Notes under the pieces: model-generated
The model's input: the letters and a program-made list of their open reading frames with translations, nothing else
What the model was told of the DNA's origin: nothing
The model's database searches: none
Position numbers and translations under genes: made by a program
Source of the DNA: an uncultured Opitutia bacterium
Lineage (GTDB): Bacteria; Verrucomicrobiota; Verrucomicrobiia; Opitutales; Opitutaceae
Length of the DNA: 35,534 nt
Direction of reading: 5' to 3'
NCBI GenBank assembly: GCA_903820035.1
Contig: CAIJFT010000453.1
Span: forward strand, 1 to 35,534
In this document: positions 31,175-35,534 of the stretch, piece after piece
Position numbering within the stretch: position 1 is the first letter of the stretch
Layout: each line of letters opens with the position of its first letter

Positions 31175-33229
31175 ATGAGTTTTTCCGCGGTCCTTCGGTA
31201 TCCGGCGGCGCGGATCGCCGCGTTGGGGGTGCTGGCGTGCGTGCTCCTGACGGTGCGGTTTTCGCCGAACTGGGCCTCGTTTTACTACGGGCTGCGCGAC
31301 GCCAGAGCGCACGTGAGCGGGATCGTGCCGGGCGCCGCGGTCGACAAGGCGGTTTTCAGCGCGTTCGCCGCGCGGGGTTACTACGTGCTGGAGCAATCGA
31401 AGGACCTGAACGCACAGATCGACGACGCGAACCATAAGATCGTCCGCTGGCGTTTGCTGATGCCGGCCCTGGGGCGGCTGCTCCACCTGCCTGGCTGGCT
31501 GATCCTCGGGTTAGCCCACCTCGGCTGCTGGGTGCTGGTCACGGTTTGGGTGGCGATGGCCTACCGCCAGGCCGGGACTGAGGGACGGCCCGCTCGCGAC
31601 GCGCTCTGCCTCGGGGTGATCGCGGGGGCGGGGGCACCGTTCTTCACGTCGATGGGGCTTTTGGGCTATTATGACTCGTGGCTGGCGCTGGGGCTACTGG
31701 CCGTGGCCGTCGCCAAGCCGCGTCCGGTGGTCTGGCTCGCCTGCCTTTTGGCGCCGTGGGTCGACGAACGTTTTGTGATCGGGCTGCCGCTGGCGCTCTG
31801 TGTACGGCGAATCGGAGACCTCGATCCGGCCGCGTCGCGCTGGAGTTGGTTAAAACAGCAGGCGCTGGTGCCGCTCGGATTGGCGACCGCCTACACTGTG
31901 CTCCGGCTGAAACTCGGCGGCGCCGGCGGCTCGCAGACAATGAGTCAGTACCTGGAGCAGTTTGTATATTCCGGCGGGATATCCCTCGGTGAGCGGCTGC
32001 TCGGCGTGTGGGAGGGACTGCGCTTCGGCTGGGTCCTCGTGGTGGTCGCGCTGGTCGGGACCTGGCGTTCGGGCGGTCCGGGCCGGAGCCTCGAGGCGGG
32101 GTTGCTGGCCGCCGGTGTCGTGCTCACGGGCTTGGTCGGGTTGTTCACGGCTTTGGATATGAGCCGCTCCATGGTGTTGCTCGTGCCGGTGGTGCCGCTC
32201 GGGTGGAGGCTCGTGACGTGCGCGGCGTGGTGGAACCGTTATTACGCGGCCCCTGTTTTGGCCGGGCTCGCGCTGCTCCTGCCGGCGCGGCATGTCGTGG
32301 GCAGCCACGCCCGGCGGGTGGATAATTTTTGGTCACCCGCTTCCGCGCTGGTGGTCTCGCACAATAATTTGGGCCTTGCGCTGATTGAAAACCCTGGACG
32401 CGAAGCCGAGGCACTTGCTCATTTTACCAAGACGCTCCGCATCGATCCGGAGTACGCGGAGGCCCACAACAATCTCGCGCTCATCTTGGCTAAGTTGCCG
32501 GGGCGTCAGTCGGAGGCGTTGGCGCATTATGCCGAGGCCTTGCGGCTCAAACCCGACTTCGCGGAGGTCCACAATAATACTGGTCTCTTACTCGCTACGA
32601 TGCCCGGGCGGAAGGCGGAGGCGCTGACGCATTTCACGGGGGCGCTGCGGCTCAATCCGGGCTACGCGGAGGCACACAATAACCTGGCCAACCTGCTGGG
32701 GACGATGCCCGGCCGGCAGGAGGAAGCGCTGGGGCACTATGCCGAGACGCTGCGATTGAAACCCGACTACGCGGCGGCGCATTACAACCGGGCGATTTTA
32801 TTGGAGGCGATGCCCGGGCGGCAGCCAGAGGCACTGGTGCAGTATGCCGAGGCGCTGCGACTCAAGCCGGACCTCCCGGAGGCGCACAATAATCTGGCGC
32901 TCCTTTTGGCGGGATTGCCCGGGCGGCGCGACGAGGCGTTGGCGCATTATGCGGAGGCGCTGAGGCTCAAACCTGACTTCGCGGCGGCCCACAACAATGT
33001 GGCGACCGTGCTGGCGGCAATCCCCGGCCGTCAAACGGAGGCGATCGCGCATTTCGCCGAGGCGGTCCGCCTGCTGCCGCTGAATCCCTCGGTGCACTTC
33101 AATCTGGCGGGACAACTCGAGCGCTTCGCTGACAGGAGGGCCGAGGCGGAGACGCACTACCGTCAAGCGATCAGCCTCGATCCCAATTTCAAGGCCGCGC
33201 GCGAAGCGCTGGAGCGGTTGAGCAAGTAG
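31175..33229 (+). CDS. Polytopic membrane protein with eight C-terminal TPR units
   Basis: A 684-residue protein from the ATG at 31175; the frame is open to 30974 but the extra residues are low-complexity and not membrane-like. The first half (about 1-385) has roughly eight hydrophobic segments, including AALGVLACVLLTV, GWLILGLAHLGCWVLVTVWV, GLLAVAVAKPRPVVWLACLL and GLVGLFTALDMSRSMVLLVP. I cannot match it to a glycosyltransferase-C family. The second half holds eight tandem units of exactly 35 residues (32360-33199) with the consensus HNNLALLLA-PGR-EALAHYAEALRLKPD-AEA, one residue longer than a canonical TPR. The TPR domain probably faces the periplasm or cytoplasm as a protein-binding platform; the overall layout recalls TMTC-type proteins. 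Confidence 0.85.
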   Translation: MSFSAVLRYPAARIAALGVLACVLLTVRFSPNWASFYYGLRDARAHVSGIVPGAAVDKAVFSAFAARGYYVLEQSKDLNAQIDDANHKIVRWRLLMPALGRLLHLPGWLILGLAHLGCWVLVTVWVAMAYRQAGTEGRPARDALCLGVIAGAGAPFFTSMGLLGYYDSWLALGLLAVAVAKPRPVVWLACLLAPWVDERFVIGLPLALCVRRIGDLDPAASRWSWLKQQALVPLGLATAYTVLRLKLGGAGGSQTMSQYLEQFVYSGGISLGERLLGVWEGLRFGWVLVVVALVGTWRSGGPGRSLEAGLLAAGVVLTGLVGLFTALDMSRSMVLLVPVVPLGWRLVTCAAWWNRYYAAPVLAGLALLLPARHVVGSHARRVDNFWSPASALVVSHNNLGLALIENPGREAEALAHFTKTLRIDPEYAEAHNNLALILAKLPGRQSEALAHYAEALRLKPDFAEVHNNTGLLLATMPGRKAEALTHFTGALRLNPGYAEAHNNLANLLGTMPGRQEEALGHYAETLRLKPDYAAAHYNRAILLEAMPGRQPEALVQYAEALRLKPDLPEAHNNLALLLAGLPGRRDEALAHYAEALRLKPDFAAAHNNVATVLAAIPGRQTEAIAHFAEAVRLLPLNPSVHFNLAGQLERFADRRAEAETHYRQAISLDPNFKAAREALERLSK
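32360..33199 (+). repeat. Eight in-frame 105-bp tandem repeats encoding TPR units
   Basis: Eight 105-bp units begin at each CAC(AAC/AAT)AA(C/T) codon group and are spaced exactly 105 bp (for example 32465 and 32570). Units 2-6 are most alike; units 7 and 8 diverge. Confidence 0.85.
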
Positions 33230-33290
33230 ACTTCGGCTGCAGAAAACGGGGCCATGGTGCGACTCATGACCGAAGGCTCGTGCACCGCGG

Positions 33291-34169
33291 TCAGCCGACC
33301 GGGGTTATCGCGTCGCTACACTGGGACGCGACCGCGCTCACGCCGAGCCTGGCGAGATCGGGCCCTGCCTGCAGCACACGCACGTGCGGGGCGGGTGGCG
33401 CCCACACCGCGGGATCAGTCGGACCAAACAGCAGGACGCAGGGGACGCCGCAGGCCGCGGCCAGGTGACTCACGCCGGAGTCGTGTCCAATGAAGAGGCG
33501 CGATGCGGCGAGATAGTCCGCGAGTTTTGCGAGAGAAAGGTCGGCGAGCACGGTGACGCCCGGGTGGGTGAAGGTGAGCCACGCGTCGGGTTCCGCTTCT
33601 CCGACGACGAGTGAGATCGGGGCGGGCAAACGCGGGATCAATTCGCGCCAACGGTCCGCGGGCCAGTTCTTGCGGGGTGAGCCGCTCCCGGGGTGAAACA
33701 CCACGGGGCCTCCTCGGGGTGCGGGCGCCGAAGTCGTACGGAGGCGGAAAAAATGCGACTCCGGCGCCAAGCCGAGCGGATCAAGGGCTTGGCTGTAGTG
33801 GGCGGCGGCCGGCGCAGTCGCGGGCAACGCGGCCGCGCTGAGGAAGCGTTGGCCGGCGTGGCGGGGAAAGCGTCGCGCGAGTTGGCCGTCGGGATCGGGC
33901 CAGAAGCAGACGACGAGGTCGAAGGCGGCGAGGAAACGGTCGAAGTCCGGCGGCAGGGGTGTATCCGAAAATAGGGCACTCCAGCGAGCCTCGTGTTGTG
34001 CGTAGACGGCGTCGAGGAGGCCGGCCTCGAGCCCGAGTTGGCCGGCGGTGGCGTTGCCGGCGAGTTCGATCCGGGCGTCCGGCCAGCGGCGGCGCAGGCG
34101 GGCGAGGGCGGGCAGGGTGACGATGAAGTCGCCGAGGGCGCCGCCCCTAAGAACGAGGATTCGGCGCAT
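33291..34169 (-). CDS. GT9-family (ADP-heptose:LPS heptosyltransferase-like) glycosyltransferase
   Basis: A 292-residue protein. The ATG at 34167-34169 was chosen because MRRILVLRGGALGDFIVTLPAL is the classic GT9 N-terminus; the frame is open to 34277 without family character. The C-terminal nucleotide-sugar domain has VVFHPGSGSPRKNWP (HPGSG at 159-163), FIGHDSGVSHLAAACGVPCV (228-244) and LFGPTDP. Members add heptose or other sugars to lipopolysaccharide core or glycoproteins at the cytoplasmic face of the inner membrane. The start overlaps the end of the DUF3108 gene by 23 bp, so they form an operon. It is somewhat short (usual 320-350). Confidence 0.92.
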   Translation of the reverse strand: MRRILVLRGGALGDFIVTLPALARLRRRWPDARIELAGNATAGQLGLEAGLLDAVYAQHEARWSALFSDTPLPPDFDRFLAAFDLVVCFWPDPDGQLARRFPRHAGQRFLSAAALPATAPAAAHYSQALDPLGLAPESHFFRLRTTSAPAPRGGPVVFHPGSGSPRKNWPADRWRELIPRLPAPISLVVGEAEPDAWLTFTHPGVTVLADLSLAKLADYLAASRLFIGHDSGVSHLAAACGVPCVLLFGPTDPAVWAPPAPHVRVLQAGPDLARLGVSAVASQCSDAITPVG

Positions 34170-34974
34170 GGGGCGCGGCGGCGGGCTTCGCCGCCGGCGC
34201 TTCGTAGGCCTCGAGCGTCGCGGTGCCGGTGCCGATCTTGAACTCGACTTCGAATTTAACGGGCAGGTGTCTTTCATCGTGGGCGATCCAGACCCGCACG
34301 GAGCTGCCGCGCTTAAACATCCCCTTCGGCGGGGTTTTTTCCATGCGGGGCTCGAGCACCGTGGCTTTGAAATTGCCGAGCGGGGTGCGGACGTCCTCGT
34401 AGCGTGCCATGTAAATTGTAAGCTCGTAGAAATCGCGATCGAAGAGCACGAGCGCGTCGCGCTTCTCGCCGGGCTTCAGGTCCCAGCTGCGGGTCTGGAG
34501 GAGGCCCATAATGAGGTCGGTCGGATTGCCTTCCGGAATATCGAGGGACTCGGTGCTTTCCGCCGGGAGTTTGCGGGCATAGGCGGCCTTGCGCGCGCTG
34601 AGGTCGAAGTCGACGTGGAGTTCGCCGACTTTGTCTCGTTGCTTGCTATGTTCGTCGAGCGAGACGAGCTGGCCGGTGGCGAGGTTGAAGACTGATTTGG
34701 CCTCGGCGTCGAAGGGGAGGAGGAACCGCGCGAGCCGGCGCGTAGCCGTGGTGGTCGTAACGACGAGGCGCGGTGTTCCGGCGACGGTCTCGTGTTGGGC
34801 GGCGATCTTGATTTCGCCCGCGCCGGGCACGATGGCCCAGGCGACGCGGAAGGTGAGTTTCTCGCCGTCGGTCAACGGCAGCGAGGGGGCCTCCGCGCCA
34901 CGCAGCGCGGCGCTTGCCAGCCAAAGGGCCGGAAGGATGCCGAATCGAAGCCAATGCGAAGCCGCCGCAGTCAT
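34147..34974 (-). CDS. Exported DUF3108 protein
   Basis: A 275-residue protein with a signal peptide (FGILPALWLASAALRGAEA). The mature part follows the DUF3108 plan: LTFRVAWAIVPGAGEIKIA near the start, FDAEAKSVFNLATGQLVSLDEHSKQRDK, then DLIMGLLQTRSWDLKPGEK and VRVWIAHDERHLPVKFEVEFKIGTGTATLEAY at the end. Such proteins are outer-membrane-associated beta-rich proteins of unknown function. The C-terminal Ala/Pro-rich tail (EAPAAKPAAAPHAPNP) is partly encoded in the overlap with the GT9 gene. Co-transcription with GT9 suggests an envelope-glycan role; this is inference. Confidence 0.9.
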   Translation of the reverse strand: MTAAASHWLRFGILPALWLASAALRGAEAPSLPLTDGEKLTFRVAWAIVPGAGEIKIAAQHETVAGTPRLVVTTTTATRRLARFLLPFDAEAKSVFNLATGQLVSLDEHSKQRDKVGELHVDFDLSARKAAYARKLPAESTESLDIPEGNPTDLIMGLLQTRSWDLKPGEKRDALVLFDRDFYELTIYMARYEDVRTPLGNFKATVLEPRMEKTPPKGMFKRGSSVRVWIAHDERHLPVKFEVEFKIGTGTATLEAYEAPAAKPAAAPHAPNPRS

Positions 34975-35100
34975 GGGTCATGAGAAATCGGGAATTTCGG
35001 CGGCGTGGCAACCGAACAAACACGCGTCAGCCCTGGGCTCGACGTTGCGCACCGCCGGGCCTCTGCGGTGGCGTTGGTAGCGCTGGAACGGGTGAAGGGG

Positions 35101-35170
35101 GCACGCGGAGGCGCGGAGTACGCGGAGATAATGCGGGTTGGGCTCAGCCGTCCTCCGTGTCTCCGGGTGC
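35101..35170. repeat. Stem-loop repeat with a 9-base CGCGGAG periodicity
   Basis: The left arm (35101-35120) GCACGCGGAGGCGCGGAGTA pairs with 35151-35170 at 16 of 20 positions. It shows a 9-base period (CACGCGGAG, GCGCGGAGT, ACGCGGAGA) and resembles 15142-15211. It lies in the 266-bp gap between DUF3108 and the exonuclease gene, which holds no other recognisable feature. Confidence 0.65.
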
Positions 35171-35240
35171 AACCTTGCATCGGTCGGACTTACCCCAATC
35201 CGCCGCCCGCCGGCGCGGCGCTCAAGCCCCGAAGGGCTTC

Positions 35241-35534
35241 TTAAGCCAGCGCCAGATCGAGTTGGTTCGGGTAGCCAAGGGCGAATGCCTCGATGCCGCG
35301 GGCGCGGAGGTCGGCCGCGAACTCGCGCGCGAATCCGTGCAGCGTGTACACGCGTTTCGGCTGCACCCGGGCTACGAATTCGAGCAGGCCCGGGTAATCG
35401 GCGTGGTCGGAAAGCGGGAAAGCGGAGTGGCAGCGATAGCGGTAAATTGCGCCGGGATCGAGCGCCCAGCCGGTGACCGCCGCGAGGCGCACGCCGAGGA
35501 TGCGGTTGAGCACGCTCCGGCCGTGGGGCGGACA
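35241..35534 (-). CDS. MBL-fold exonuclease, DNA-ligase-associated type (5' end off the window)
   Basis: Only the C-terminal 97 residues are inside the window; the frame is open to the right edge, and the GTG at 35511-35513 is an internal codon, not a start. The visible segment carries WALDPGAIYRYRCHSAFPLSDHADYPGLLEFV, with the DH of the metallo-beta-lactamase/beta-CASP site, and VYTLHGFAREFAADLRARGIEAFAL, which closely fits the DNA-ligase-associated exonuclease family. In other genomes this gene sits with an ATP-dependent DNA ligase and a Lhr-type helicase in a DNA-repair operon; those partners would lie outside the window, probably upstream of this gene or beyond. Confidence 0.88.
   Translation of the reverse strand, partial: CPPHGRSVLNRILGVRLAAVTGWALDPGAIYRYRCHSAFPLSDHADYPGLLEFVARVQPKRVYTLHGFAREFAADLRARGIEAFALGYPNQLDLALA

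Noticed and set aside
30878-31486. 202-codon minus-strand frame across the start of the TPR membrane protein
   Set aside because: His/Arg/Gln-rich low-complexity translation with no hydrophobic or domain pattern; overlaps the membrane-protein gene.

Overview
The window is high-GC bacterial DNA, best explained as a chromosome fragment from a member of the Verrucomicrobiota (PVC group), most likely close to the Opitutaceae. The lineage call is inferred from gene content: the planctomycete/verrucomicrobial-type heme-binding domains (PSCyt1, PSCyt2/DUF1549, PSD1/DUF1553), a Tat-exported DUF1501 protein, a Piru_Ver-type membrane-bound dehydrogenase and DUF3472 are concentrated in that group. I see no tRNA, rRNA, CRISPR array, transposase or phage gene.

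Region 1 (1-12329, all on the minus strand, transcribed right to left) is a long export-oriented cluster. In transcription order it holds a Tat-signal DegT-type aminotransferase, a neutral-ceramidase-like protein, a Tat-exported DUF1501 protein, a large PPC-domain protein, a PSCyt2/DUF1549-DUF1553 protein, a PSCyt1-WD40-coiled-coil protein and an M14 zinc carboxypeptidase that runs off the left edge. From DUF1501 onward the genes are 3-5 bp apart or overlap (ATGA), so these five are almost certainly one transcript. This looks like a cell-envelope module: putative heme proteins, a phosphatase-superfamily protein, adhesive or propeller domains and a peptidase.

Region 2 (12330-18236, plus strand) diverges from region 1 across a short intergenic region carrying two inverted repeats. 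It encodes a dehydrogenase/HEAT/cytochrome c lipoprotein, a secreted parallel beta-helix protein and a secreted five-bladed-propeller glycosidase-like protein. Together they suggest polysaccharide handling with electron transfer in the envelope.

Region 3 (18237-27283) is a mixed set with frequent strand changes: a VOC protein, peptidase T, a SET-domain protein, a secreted FAD oxidoreductase, a secreted EF-hand protein, a DUF3472 protein, an SDR oxidoreductase, an MFS transporter and a small membrane protein. Several intergenic gaps here carry short dispersed repeats.

Region 4 (27284-35534) holds the ribosomal pair rplU-rpmA with an intrinsic terminator, an MFS transporter/PfkB sugar kinase operon, a polytopic membrane protein with eight 35-residue TPR units, a DUF3108/GT9 glycosyltransferase pair and, at the right edge, the C-terminus of a metallo-beta-lactamase-fold exonuclease of the DNA-ligase-associated type.

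The most notable items are the translationally coupled PSCyt/DUF1501/M14 module, the Tat-targeted DegT aminotransferase, a 53-bp dispersed repeat present twice in opposite orientation, and a start-codon-proximal hairpin in the rplU leader.
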